Of a DNA stretch of 64,000 nucleotides, positions 50,322 through 61,997 are shown in pieces. How positions within the stretch are numbered: the stretch's first letter is position 1; each line of letters begins with the position of its first letter. The translations under genes were made by a program, and so were the position numbers. This DNA comes from Glandiceps talaboti (taxonomy: Eukaryota > Hemichordata > Enteropneusta > Spengelidae): the NCBI RefSeq assembly GCF_964340395.1, contig NC_135550.1, forward strand, positions 16,473,484-16,537,483, in the 5' to 3' direction. A model generated the notes under the pieces. That model made no database searches and was not told the origin of the DNA. It worked only from the letters and a program-made list of their open reading frames with translations.

Positions 50322-52531
50322 GATGAAAACATTACCTCCGGCAAATGTAATGAAATATCTGCACGTTACATCATTCGTGTTCGTTTTACTCCACTGATAT
50401 AAACACACCAATCAGAATTCTAGCTGATTGACAGCCAGCCATATGAAATTTGCGTTAGCAGAAAGTATTTCAAAAAGAACCAGTAGGTTACATTTCCTGT
50501 CCATTACCCGACTTGCTAATTTTGACATTATTTTAACTAATGGAAATTCTCACTTACAGTGTCTACATTAATATCTAAATTGTTTCTAATTCCTTTGCTG
50601 TATCTAGCCGACGTAATGCACTCACAACTCAAATGATAATCACAGTAGACGTGAAATAGGTAAATAAGACGAACCGAGTATTAATATTCCTTGATCAGGT
50701 TTTAATCAGATTGTAATAAAAAAAATCCCAATAATACTACTGAATCAAAACTTTAACTTTAAATGTCAAATGAAATTCACATTTCATTAAAATTGACGAT
50801 TTCTATTCTCAAGTAATTGAGTTATTTTCTGTTATGGTTTGAAAGACGACTGTATTGTTCATTCGAATAATGTGACGTAGGGTATTGCCTACACTGTACT
50901 GTATTATGCATGTTCGTCATACGTGATCGTGATCTGATCCTTCTGTTGAATGTAACCTTGGTGACTTGAAATTTAGAACTTGCAATATGGACAGTGTTCT
51001 TTAAAGTGTCACAGGCTAGCTGCATTCAATAAGCGTTTTCTCAGTCGAAAATACATAGACAAACCCTAGAGTACATGCTCATAGATTTAACTTCATTTTT
51101 GCACCACGAAATACTAGTGTAGCTCACCAAAAATTAGCTACGAGTATTTCTTGGTGTAAAATGAAGATAAATGTATGAGCTAAGAATGCAGATGAGATTT
51201 TCTCATTCTATTCTAGAGCAGTGCAGTGTCGATGCATGAATTCAAGGACATCATTTCCTGACGTTGTTAGCGCAGTTGAAGGCATAATCAAAATTTCCTC
51301 GACATTTTAGTATATTTTATGTCCAATTAAGTTATCGGATCGTTTGTATTTTATGCCCGATACCGAGTTTGAGTTCTGCCGATAGCAAGTGATGGTTAAA
51401 TATGTTTCAGCGCGTAATGGAATACCACACCCCCAAATGAATGGGGTGAGATGGAATATCTCACACGACTTGACGAATTTGTGCGTGAGATAGCAAATCT
51501 TAGAGACCACTGGTGTGTGTGGGGTTATTTTCCATATGTCCTCTTTATTCTGGCAAAACCAAAATTTAACGCATGCGTTGATACAGGGTGTGGGATCGAT
51601 TCGATCCGACCCTTCTTGTCTCGCACGTGCTCTCAGACTTCCAGGACGCTAGAATACTAGAATAGTATACAACAAATACGGCTAACCCTGTGCAGCAAAA
51701 AAAAATGCCTTCCAAAAATGGAAAAATCTCAGCTTATTCCCATATACTGATTGAAAATGTGCCAGTACACATAAAATGATATGAAATGGAATGGATAAAC
51801 ATGAGAATTTTTTCTAAACTTGATAGTTGTACGTACAATTGTCATCGTCTTTTTTTCAACTAAAGCAAGTTGTGATCATGTCAGTATCTACCTTGGTAAT
51901 TGTCCAATCGGAGAAAGCTCGTTATAACTTTGATAATGTAAAAGATGAATAAAACATGACGCAAATGAATACTTTATATCATTGTTTGATTTATATGGTA
52001 TAATTGACGGATGATTGCAACCATTAGTCATATTGAATATCAAGTTGTGAGATGACTGAAGCAGTTCAGAGTATAGGTCAACTTGCATTTGGATCAAATC
52101 ACGCGTTATTATATATTTTTCTCATCTCCTTACCTACTTCATTTTCCTTGTTAGTGATGTGAAGAAAATGTCAAGTGTTAACTTACTGCATGAATTTTTA
52201 ATTTCATAGAAGCCAAAGAAAATGATGTTAGTATTGCTGAAAGCCACGTTTTTTTTATGCATGGAAGGAACTTGTTTACTGAATTACACTGTCGGTTGTA
52301 TTGCGAGCACTCGCAACAAGAACAGAACACATATTTTTTTAATATCGGAGAACAGACAACGCAGTGGTAGTTTCTCGTGATTGTAATTTCAATTACCGTG
52401 GGTAATTAATAGTTTTTATTGTTGGTTGTATTCTATCACTACAACCTTCAATTTCATCATTATATAATAAGTCCAAATTAAATGTTCATTTCCTAATTAG
52501 GGACTGAAATCGACTATTGACAGCGGCGGCC

Positions 52532-52612
52532 ATGTGTGTTCAAATGCCAACATCTACAGGTGCACATAAAGACAAGTGTAGTGGAACATCGTCCATCCGC
52601 TCAATAACAAAG
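52532..52612 (+). CDS. Possible first coding exon (unidentified gene), version 1
   Basis: GCGGCGGCCATGTGTG is a strong start context. The frame gives 27 codons (MCVQMPTSTGAHKDKCSG, then TSSIRSITK) ending at AAAG-GCAAGT, a GC-type donor in phase 0. No downstream exon is recognised in the window, so this is a weak call. Confidence 0.3.
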
Positions 52613-53682
52613 GCAAGTTAAACACATCCAGGATCTAGGAAGCGCTCGAAGACGAATTACCCTATTATCATCGTAAATGCGAATGAAACAAACTTTGCTG
52701 TACATCGAAAGAAATACTGTATGAAAATGTGACTTTAGAGCCATGATGTGCAATTATTAATCAGTCAGGATTGTGTGATGAAAAGATAAAATTACCAAGC
52801 AGTACGATCATGACAAAATTCACCTGCCGTTTATTTTACATCATGAACAATGCGTCTCCCATCATATATTATAATCTGAGTTCTAGCCGTTGGAGGCTAT
52901 ATCCATATTTGTTTCCTTTCTTCGATAACTTTCTTCTCAAGTAATCTCTTTTAATATATTTCTGTTGGAATATATTCACCGTGCATACGACGAGCTCTGA
53001 TAACCGTGAAAACATTTCACATTTCACCGCTCGTGGCGCTACAGATATAGCAGTGAAGGCTCAACTATCATTGGTCACATAGCCTGTATTCGGCTGTTAC
53101 AAGTATAATTTGTACATCACAGTGTGAGTCAACGTTTGTAATTCACTCACCGTTATTGCCACTATACATCACACCGCTCCCCTTTAGATAGGTAAGTTGA
53201 ATATTTCAGGGAACTACGTGCGGTTTGTATCGACTCCATTCCCAGTATCATCACACGTGAATCGATGTTCATTAATATCATCTTTTCTCGTTTAATAACC
53301 CGGGCCAGTGTAATACAGCCTGGAGTGGTATCTTTGACTGTGTCTGTGGACGTTGATTACATGCAACAGGGTAAAGCTTGAATGTTGGACGGGTCGGCTT
53401 TTCAAAAATTATATATCACTTATTCACGAGAGAATAGAAATATAGCCGATAGATAAAGTTAACGTATCGATTTCTACAGTCACTAAGAGTGTTTAGAATT
53501 TAAAGTATCAAAACATGACCCTTCTCACCCTATGTTTGCCTTCCATATCATCAATAGAAGTATAAACTTACTTCAAAAACATTAACGACGGACTCGGTGG
53601 ACTACGGTGCAGGGTGATCTTCTTCTGACGAAATCTATTGTTTCGTTCTTGATCCTACACAAGGACATCACCGCCAAGAGCC

Positions 53683-53724
53683 ATGTCGATCTTGTTCAAC
53701 CAAGGATCGCCTCATGTACTACTG
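53683..53724 (+). CDS. Possible first coding exon (unidentified gene), version 2
   Basis: GCCAAGAGCCATGTCG start context, 14 codons (MSILFNQGSPHVLL), ending at a perfect GTAAGT donor in phase 0. Another donor-like AG-GTAAGT at about 53190 may end a 5' UTR exon. The rest of the gene would lie beyond the LINE or outside the window. Weak call. Confidence 0.35.
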
Positions 53725-55231
53725 GTAAGTTTATTTCCAAACAGTTGTGACGAACGTATGCAGCATTAGATTAAAGGTTTTAAAAAGATTTATTTTTTTG
53801 ACAGAAAATTGCAATTTCACAGAAAAAACAATATATGTGAATTGACTTTGAACTTATTCACCAAAGCTTTGAACTGTCATGAATTGTAATTACTGTGTTT
53901 GGGTTCAGACATGACGCTGTTTATACATGTCGTCAAACACCTATAGTTAGAGAAATGAATGTCTTTTATTGCAATGGCTCACATGGGTGTCAAGACAATA
54001 GGTACACTTAATATCGTCCAGACCTGTTGTCATCTACGTTCAGTGTTGTTCAATATCAAGACCGTGCCACCAAAAATATCAAATCGTCCTTTTGTATTTT
54101 TGTGTTTGTAACTTTTGTTTTTCTCTTGAAAGTTAATAATTTGGTAGAATCGGAGAAATGATCCATATGTATGATCTTATTTCAAGTTACATAGGTGCGT
54201 TAAAATTTTGCGTCAGTTACACCTCATTCAAAAAAATATTTGCTGGGGATTTTTATCTATCATTTCCTACTTTTTAAATATTTATTAAACTTCTGATGTG
54301 TCATCAATCCAATCAAAGATGCCAATTAAATAATAATTAATACAAAGAGTAAGATAATTGCGTAGGTAGAAGGAACAAGAATTCTTCCTGTTGCTAAACC
54401 CGGAATCAGACTACGGAAGCAGTAAAAGACAATTATTAAAATGCTTTCCGAAATCGTGCTCGATGTTTTGGTTGATTATCCTTTTTAAGCGGCCACAAAA
54501 TTTGAAGATGGAGTTGTCAAATATAAATGTTATCTAAGTATTATAAAGCACAGAAACAATTCATATTTATAGCAAAGGTGGTTTTTACTATGGTGATAAG
54601 GAAGTATATTTAAACCATAAAAGACATGAAGTGCTCGTAGAAGCTGTAAATCTACATCATTGAATTGTTGGTGGGTGTTTTGAGTAAACCACTTCTATGA
54701 GAGAATAACAGCACGCCTGCAGCGCACCAACCTTTTATTAAAAGCTTTAAAAAACGTGCATTTTTTTCGGATATCCGCATTTTCCAGTGTTGTCGTAGAA
54801 ATGCCTACAGTGATCTATCTTCTAGACTACAAAACCTTTTAAATGGAGACGGTTTTCATCGATTTCTAAATGTCGAAACCCTCGACTTTGAGTAAATATC
54901 TTTAGAAAATGAAGCGAGTTTTAAACAGCTATAATTTGTCATGGTATTGTGGATCAAGTCTGTTGACAGTTGATCGCCACATGAAACGTCAATTTAAAGG
55001 TAAAAATCGTGTTAGATATTTGTCTTTTGAAAGGAAAATATTAACTGCGATTTATTAATTTGCAATAAAGATAATTAATTGAGTTGAATGGCTTTGATGG
55101 ATCGGTGACTTTTCAATACTCTCTCAGCGATCTATCTTACTGTTCAATCTATGGTATTCAGGCGGTAAAACCATACATCATACATTTCTATTTCTGCAAC
55201 TCGGACTTCGCCACGTTTGGCGTATGTAGTT
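53725..55231. other. Spacer before the LINE
   Basis: AT-rich, with no coding signal or repeat structure recognised. It would be intron if the 53683 exon is real. Confidence 0.6.
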
Positions 55232-55301
55232 TTGATGATGATGATGAGGAGGAGGAGGAGGAGGAGAAGGAGGAGGATGAGCATGATGCTGAGGAGGAAG
55301 A

Positions 55302-55346
<45 letters not shown>

Positions 55347-55390
55347 GGTGGTGGTGGTGATGATGATGGTGATGATGATGATGATGATGA
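55232..55390. repeat. Compound (GAT)n/(GAG)n/(GGT)n microsatellite at LINE 5' side
   Basis: GAT and GAG blocks, then (ATG)n, (GTG)n, GATGATGATGGT and (GAT)6. The LINE sequence begins shortly after. Confidence 0.97.
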
Positions 55391-55599
55391 CCATACTGGA
55401 ATGACGTGTTAGGACGAAGCTCTAGTATATTGTCGTCTTTTTCGCTGCTCCGAATCCAAGGAACATTAATCACACCCATCAGACTTTATTTAGACATTGT
55501 GGAAGAATCTGATTAACTTTATTGGTGAATTATTTGAAGGATTGTTGTGATCTCCGTGGATTTCAATCCAGGTACCCGTGGGTGACAAACAAAGACAAT

Positions 55600-57186
55600 A
55601 TGGCCGCCCAAACCCACGGTACCCCACCCTCGTCAATTGCTGGTATGACTCAGAAACATGGTGTCAAATGTGAATCACTGGAAGGTGTCAGTGTGGAGGT
55701 CTATCTTCGCGCTATGGCCACTATAACTGGACCAGAGAATATCAAAGCTGCATCTAGAGCTAATGGATCAGTAATCGTCTTCTTTAATTCAGTCACCTGG
55801 GTCGAAACACTGTGTGTCAAAGGAGTCGAAGTCGGTGGCTACTCAATATATATAGAACCACTCGTAAAACCAGCAACAAAAGTCGTCGTTTCCGGTGTAC
55901 CACCATTCATTCCCAACCAATCTATCGAACACGAATTATCAAGATTTGGAAAAATCGTAAGTGCCGTTAAAACCATTCCACTAGGATGTAAAACTGAGAG
56001 CCTAAAACATGTCAAATCATTCCGAAGACAAGCATACGTTCTACTCGACAACGATCTCAACGGAATTGTAGATGGGCCAACCTTCATCCAGTTCGAAGAC
56101 AGAAACTATAAAGTTTATTTATCAACAGACGAAATTCGATGCTTCAAATGTAAACAAAAGGGACATATACAACGCAACTGCCAACAAGAACAAACACCAC
56201 CCGAAAATGAAAGTGAAAATAACCCCAATATGACCGCCATTAACCAAGATGAACATCAACAGGTTGTAAATGACAATAACGCACATTCCAGTAACACCGA
56301 TCAACATATGAATAATACAACAGAAAATACCAACAACACCCGATCAGCTGTCAACAACGTCACAGAACAAGTGATGAACACTGGTCATTCAACCATCACT
56401 GCAAATGATCACGGCAACAACGATAACCAAAAGACCATTCGTGACAACAAACTAAACAACGATACCGATACTACACACGATGAAGAAGAAGCAGTAGAAA
56501 CTAACAGAAACGAACACAACGATGAAGAACTCATGAACTCAAATTCAGACACAGAACACGAAATGAACAATGACAACGAAGACGACACACCAGAAAACAA
56601 AACAAGTACGAACATTCAAGTCGAAGAGAGGGTACGAACCCCTCCTTCACCTCTTCCTTCAACCCCGAACATTTCTTTTACACAGCAGTCTCCAGTGTCA
56701 TCCCCAGCACCATCTTTTTCGCTCGCCTTGTCCGGACTATCAGACTTTACTGCGCCACGGGATGATCAGCTATACAACACAGATAACAACACATATACTG
56801 AAGCCGCACCAAGCCCTTCTTACTCGCCTCTTTCCCTCCAAAGCATCGGAGGGGAAACAACAGAAGAGAGTTCAAGAGATACAGCAAAAGATATGGATGA
56901 CAACGAATCCACCATGTCAGATATCTCAGAATCATCACTTCTCAACGACGTAACAGTACAATCAATTGAAGAATTCTTAGAAGAAAGCAAACATTCAAGA
57001 AAGATAATCGAACTATGCATTGAATTCAATCCAAATTTAAAACAACTCGCAAAAGATCTCCATAACTACCGATCAACCCAACCACTTGTCGCAGCACAGA
57101 AAGCACGTATCTACAAACTCATCAAGAAAATAAGAGAACACACACGAAAAACATGTAAACCATCAAAAAGTCAAAAACACTCCTAA
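55600..57186 (+). CDS. LINE ORF1: RNA-binding protein with CCHC zinc knuckle
   Basis: The frame is open from 55522, but ATG at 55600 (ACAATATGGCC) has the better context and gives 528 residues. An RRM-like segment (KVVVSGVPPFIPNQSIEHEL, then SRFGKIVSAVKTIP) is followed by a CX2CX4HX4C zinc knuckle, CFKCKQKGHIQRNC (56140-56181). The C-terminal half is low-complexity (Asn, Asp, Glu, Thr) with a short helical end. Such proteins coat LINE RNA to form the transposition particle. The stop lies 15 nt before the first Met codon of the ORF2 frame. Confidence 0.9.
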   Translation: MAAQTHGTPPSSIAGMTQKHGVKCESLEGVSVEVYLRAMATITGPENIKAASRANGSVIVFFNSVTWVETLCVKGVEVGGYSIYIEPLVKPATKVVVSGVPPFIPNQSIEHELSRFGKIVSAVKTIPLGCKTESLKHVKSFRRQAYVLLDNDLNGIVDGPTFIQFEDRNYKVYLSTDEIRCFKCKQKGHIQRNCQQEQTPPENESENNPNMTAINQDEHQQVVNDNNAHSSNTDQHMNNTTENTNNTRSAVNNVTEQVMNTGHSTITANDHGNNDNQKTIRDNKLNNDTDTTHDEEEAVETNRNEHNDEELMNSNSDTEHEMNNDNEDDTPENKTSTNIQVEERVRTPPSPLPSTPNISFTQQSPVSSPAPSFSLALSGLSDFTAPRDDQLYNTDNNTYTEAAPSPSYSPLSLQSIGGETTEESSRDTAKDMDDNESTMSDISESSLLNDVTVQSIEEFLEESKHSRKIIELCIEFNPNLKQLAKDLHNYRSTQPLVAAQKARIYKLIKKIREHTRKTCKPSKSQKHS

Positions 57187-57201
57187 ATCCGCACATTCAT
57201 C

Positions 57202-60200
57202 ATGATTAAATATCTCTTCACAATAATATTCATCATGGCGTCCCTTTCCTGTGCAACACTTAATGTTCGCGGATGTCGTGATTCGTTAAAACGTTATCAA
57301 GTTTTTGACTTCTTAAAACAGTCTCATCCCGCAGACTTCTACCTCCTCCAAGAAACTCACTCTATACCTAGCGATGAACTTATTTGGCCACTTGTATGGA
57401 GATCAAAGTGTATCTTATCGCATGGGACAAACAACAGTGCTGGAATAGCAATTCTATTCTCGCCGAAGAGTAAAGTTGAAATAATAGAGAAATCAGAACC
57501 AATCCCAGGCCATATTTTACACGCTCACGCAACAGTCAACGACACACCTGTAAATATCATCAACATTTACGCACATTGTAATGCAAAAGAACGTCTGAAG
57601 TGCTTCACGAAACTGAATGGATTATTACCAAAACTTAATGAAGATCCTATTATCCTAGCAGGGGACTTTAATTGCACACTAAATCCAGAACTCGACAGAC
57701 AACAATGCAGTGAATCAGATCCACATACAGTACGTGGCCTCGGTAACCTGATAAGTAAACACAAACTCATCGACGCCTGGCGTCATCACCATAACAACAA
57801 CCGCAATTACACCTGGCACAGAAATGATACAAAAGCACGACTTGACAGAATCTACATAAACAAATGCTTGAAAACACGCATTAGAACAATAGCCATTCAA
57901 AATGCCAGCCTCGCATTCTCCGACCACTCCTTGGTGAAATTAACCTTAGCACAGAAACAAATTCAAAAACGCAATCCTGTATGGTGCCTCAACACCGAAA
58001 CATTAAAAGATGACAATTATTGTCAACTTATATCACACTTCTGGGGAAATTGGACCAAAGAAAAAAACAAGTATGCCAACCTCGCGACCTGGTGGGAAAT
58101 CGGAAAATGGAAAATAAAACTATTAACACAACAGTTCTGTATCTCAAAACACAACGAACGTAAACTTACCAAAGTACAACTAGAAAAAGACATCCAACGC
58201 ATCGAAGAAAGAATACACATAGACAATGACTTAAGAAATGAATACAACCGAAAGAAAAGCTTACTAATTCAACTTACCCGATCTGACAGCAGAGGTGCAG
58301 CCGTCCGATCACGTCATCAATTCCTCCAAGACAGCGACATGCCCAGTAAATTTTTCTTCACTCTCGAACAAGACAAAGGGAAATCAAGACCCATTGTCCA
58401 CTTAAAACGCGCCGACAACAGCATCACAGAAGACCAACACGAAATACGAGACATCATATACAACTATTACCAGAACTTATATACACCCGAACCAACTGAT
58501 TCAATCGCCCAGAATACTCTACTCGAAAACTTACCACAACTTACCGACCCGGATCGCAACTACCTTGACAGTGAAATATCCTATGAAGAACTTACAAATG
58601 CAGTTAAACTCCTATCAAATGACCGCTCTCCAGGTATAGACGGCCTTCCAAGTGAATTCTACCAAACATTTTGGCACATCCTTGGCAAAGACTTACATCA
58701 AGTACTTACACAGTCTATCGAAAACGGAACACTCCCACTATCGTGTCGCAAAGCAATCATCAGCCTCCATCCTAAAACCGGCGACAACGCATTAGTTAAA
58801 AACTGGAGACCCATTAGCCTACTGTGCAGCGACTATAAAATTATAACTAAAGCTCTATCCACTCGTCTTCGCTCTGTCATATCAACGATTGTGCACAAAG
58901 ATCAGACATGCGGTATCCCAGGACGCAAGATTTTTGATAATGTACACTTACTACGCGACAATATCTTCTATGCAAATAATAATGACAAACCCCTTGGAAT
59001 TGTAGCGTTAGACCAGGAAAAGGCGTTCGACCGAATAAACCATGACTACCTATTCCAAACCCTGAAATCATTCGGAGTCGGACCTCACTTCATCAACTAC
59101 ATTAAAGTTCTTTATACAGACATACAGTCACTAATCCGTATCAACAACATGTTAACTACTCCCATAAAAATACAGAGAGGCGTCCGACAAGGATGTTCCC
59201 TGTCAGGTCAACTCTACGTCATCGCTCTCGAGCCACTACTGAACAGAATACGAACCGACAGTGGAATAACTCCATTAACATTACCAGGCGTACCCATGCA
59301 CACCATCTTATCAGCATATGCTGACGACGTAGAGGTACTACAGACCGAAAACGACGATTTTAACAAGTTACAAACATGTCTAGAAGTATACGAAAAGGCA
59401 TCAAACGCAAAAGTGAACCTCGAAAAATCAGAAGGCCTGTGGGTTGGATCGTGGCGCAACCGCATAGACAATCCATTAGGTATTAAATGGAACACTACCG
59501 GACTTAAAATTTTAGGAGTCTACCTCGGCAACACTGACACGTACTATCGAAGAAATTGGACAGAACTTGTCAACACAATTGAAAACAAAATTAAATACTG
59601 GTCAACCTTCGCTCCAGGAATGTCATATAGAGGCCGTATACTTATCATAAACCATCTCATCGCGTCAAAATTACTTCATAGACTTAACTGTATTACACCA
59701 ACCAAAGATACCATATCATACATTCAGACATTATTACTTAGATTCCTTTGGCAAGGTCGCCATTGGATACCAGTCGAAACTATCTGTCTACCTCTCAAAA
59801 AAGGTGGACAGGGACTAATACATCTCCAAACTCGACTCACGTCACTCCGAATAAGCCACATACAACGTTATCTCTACCAAGACAACCTCCACCCGTCATC
59901 ATGCTTCATGGATTACTTCTTCAGTAAAATCGGTAATTTAAACTACAAAAGACAGTTACTGTTAACAATTGATATCAACCCGGACAAAACACAGATGCCA
60001 GACTTCTACGTTGATTTACTACATCGTTGGAACTCAACTAAGAAACTACGTAAAGGAGACCCAGAGACCATATCGGAAATTATCAACGAACCTTTATTCC
60101 AAAACCCACTTATTCTACATCCCATCCATGGAACACCATTTACACTTCATCACTTCGTAGACGCAGGCATTACTAAAATCGGTGACCTCATCGATAAGAA

Positions 60201-61099
60201 TGAAAAAACGCTGGCTCACCTCCACTGATATCAGCGACAAAGTTAACATTCACTCAAACCGCATACTTGCCCTCACTCTAAAAGTAACTCACCAGGCAAT
60301 ACCAGATATCCTAAAGATAAAAATCAACGACTACCTTGAAGACCAATCATCCACCGAAACCCAGAACCCACATTATTCGATCGAACTTTATCACTCTCCC
60401 GAACTCAACATTGCACTCTATAAACTAGAGAAAGGTGCAATTTATAGATATTTGATATCAGAACAACACGCTAACAAACAACCGAATAGACTAGACACTG
60501 TGTGGAGAGACATATTAAGCTTACCCGACCATCTACATCCAAACTACGAAGCATGCTACTACCCGCCAACTATAAAGAAAGAAGGAGATCTACAATGGCG
60601 TATACTGCATGGCGCATACACTACAGGTACCTATTTATTCAACTCAGGATTTCGCCAAGACTCTGATTGTCCACATTGTGGCGACAAAGACTCCCTTCTC
60701 CACATTTTCATCGACTGCCAACAAATCCAACGATTACTTGCCTTCATCACAGTTATCATCTCCCGTCTTATCAACAACGATCATCTAATACCAATGGCGT
60801 GGTTTTTCATCAATCCACCGAAGAAAAGCAGAGCCTTCACCAACAAACGTGCCATGTTCCTCTTCACCCACATAACGTCAACAGCAAAAATGTCAATACA
60901 CATCGCCAGAAGGAATAAAATGGACAACACAACTCAAGTCGACCCATTGGAAATATTTAAAACGCGTATACGAGCAAGAGTACAATTAGAATTTGAACAT
61001 TACAGATTAAGACAATGTATAGATATCTTTTCAGCAATTTGGACCATCAACGACGCCGTATGCCGCGTAGTCGACGGACAACTCCTCTTCAATTTTTAG
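57202..61099 (+). pseudogene. LINE ORF2: endonuclease and reverse transcriptase, one frameshift
   Basis: The frame opens at 57202; ATG at 57235 (MASLSCATLNVRG) is the likelier start. Endonuclease motifs (residues from 57202): NVRG 21, QETH 50, LAGDFNC 152, KARLDRIYIN 211, SDH 240. RT motifs: LDQEKAFDRI (first catalytic Asp about 604), RGVRQGCSLSGQL, and YADD at 706-709 (59317-59328). The frame ends at 60228, but homology continues in the next frame to 61099. That part includes the Cys/His motif CPHCGDKDSLLHIFIDC (60668-60718). The A6 run at 60203-60208 is the likely site of a one-base gain. All catalytic residues seen are intact. Confidence 0.92.
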
Positions 61100-61360
61100 C
61101 TACAAACAGTATAAACTCCAGTATTAAATTTACCATTTCTACATTCTAGCCACATAACGCATTGTTTCAATACAACTTTTAGCCATCATACTGCCACTTT
61201 TTTTCTGAACTTGAATAACTTACAACTTGTAGAACTCGATGTAAATATCAGTCTTCATACAGTACAACAGTATTGAATCGAACCTCGATCTTTACCATTT
61301 TTGTATATATCTTAGTATTTTGTGTACATAGGACAAATAAGCATTAAAGTTCCTTTGAAA

Positions 61361-61361
<1 letters not shown>

Positions 61362-61426
<65 letters not shown>

Positions 61427-61467
61427 GGTGGTGGTGGTGGTGGTGGTGGTGGTGGTGGTGATGATGG

Positions 61468-61539
<72 letters not shown>
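61362..61539. repeat. Compound (GAT)n(GGT)n(GAT)n microsatellite at LINE 3' end
   Basis: (GAT) block, long (GGT) block, GATGATGGT, then a long (GAT) block. The poly-His and poly-Asp ORFs are by-products. Confidence 0.98.
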
Positions 61540-61540
<1 letters not shown>

Positions 61541-61960
61541 GTTGAGATATCGAACTTTGTTTTAACTTAACTGCGTCTTGGTGACAGTAATATACCATTC
61601 ATGATAATGATACTTTTCATTGTCAATGCATTTAAAGAGATATGAATTTATACACCACTTGTCATGAATTCAACAAACCTCTCATTTCCAGTTTTGAACT
61701 ATCCAACTCTATAGCATCCCTATCCTATAGATTGCTTGGGGTTAACCCCAGACAAATATACCGCCGGATTTACAAGACACAATATTGTGTGCAAAAAATC
61801 TACATGATATTTAGGAGGGTAATGGTTGTACATGCAGACAGTATATATATACACGATATATTTACCATCACATTTAGGTTTATAGTTGGTGCACATGGAA
61901 GTAAATTTGTTCTGGTTCAGTTTGGATGGTTCAGTGTATTGCACGCACGCACGCACGCAC

Positions 61961-61997
<37 letters not shown>

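Larger units (their letters stand above)
49510..52531. other. Intergenic, microsatellite-bearing
   Basis: No coding signal. It holds (GTG)n/(GTT)n at 49995-50135 and (CAGA)n at about 50234-50321; the rest is unremarkable AT-rich DNA. Confidence 0.65.
55391..61361 (+). mobile_element. Tx1-group (L1-like) non-LTR retrotransposon, nearly full length
   Basis: About 6 kb: 5' UTR (about 55391-55599), ORF1 with zinc knuckle, ORF2 with apurinic-like endonuclease, reverse transcriptase and a C-terminal Cys/His motif, and a 3' UTR of about 260 bp running straight into (GAT)n. Protein layout and lengths match Tx1 of Xenopus (ORF2 product about 1300 residues). The coding strand is A/C-rich, unlike flanking DNA. 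One frameshift in ORF2 makes this copy inactive unless it is a sequence error. No ordinary target-site duplication found. Confidence 0.93.

Noticed and set aside
61344-61598. Poly-His and poly-Asp ORFs
   Set aside because: Reading of the (GAT)n/(GGT)n microsatellite.
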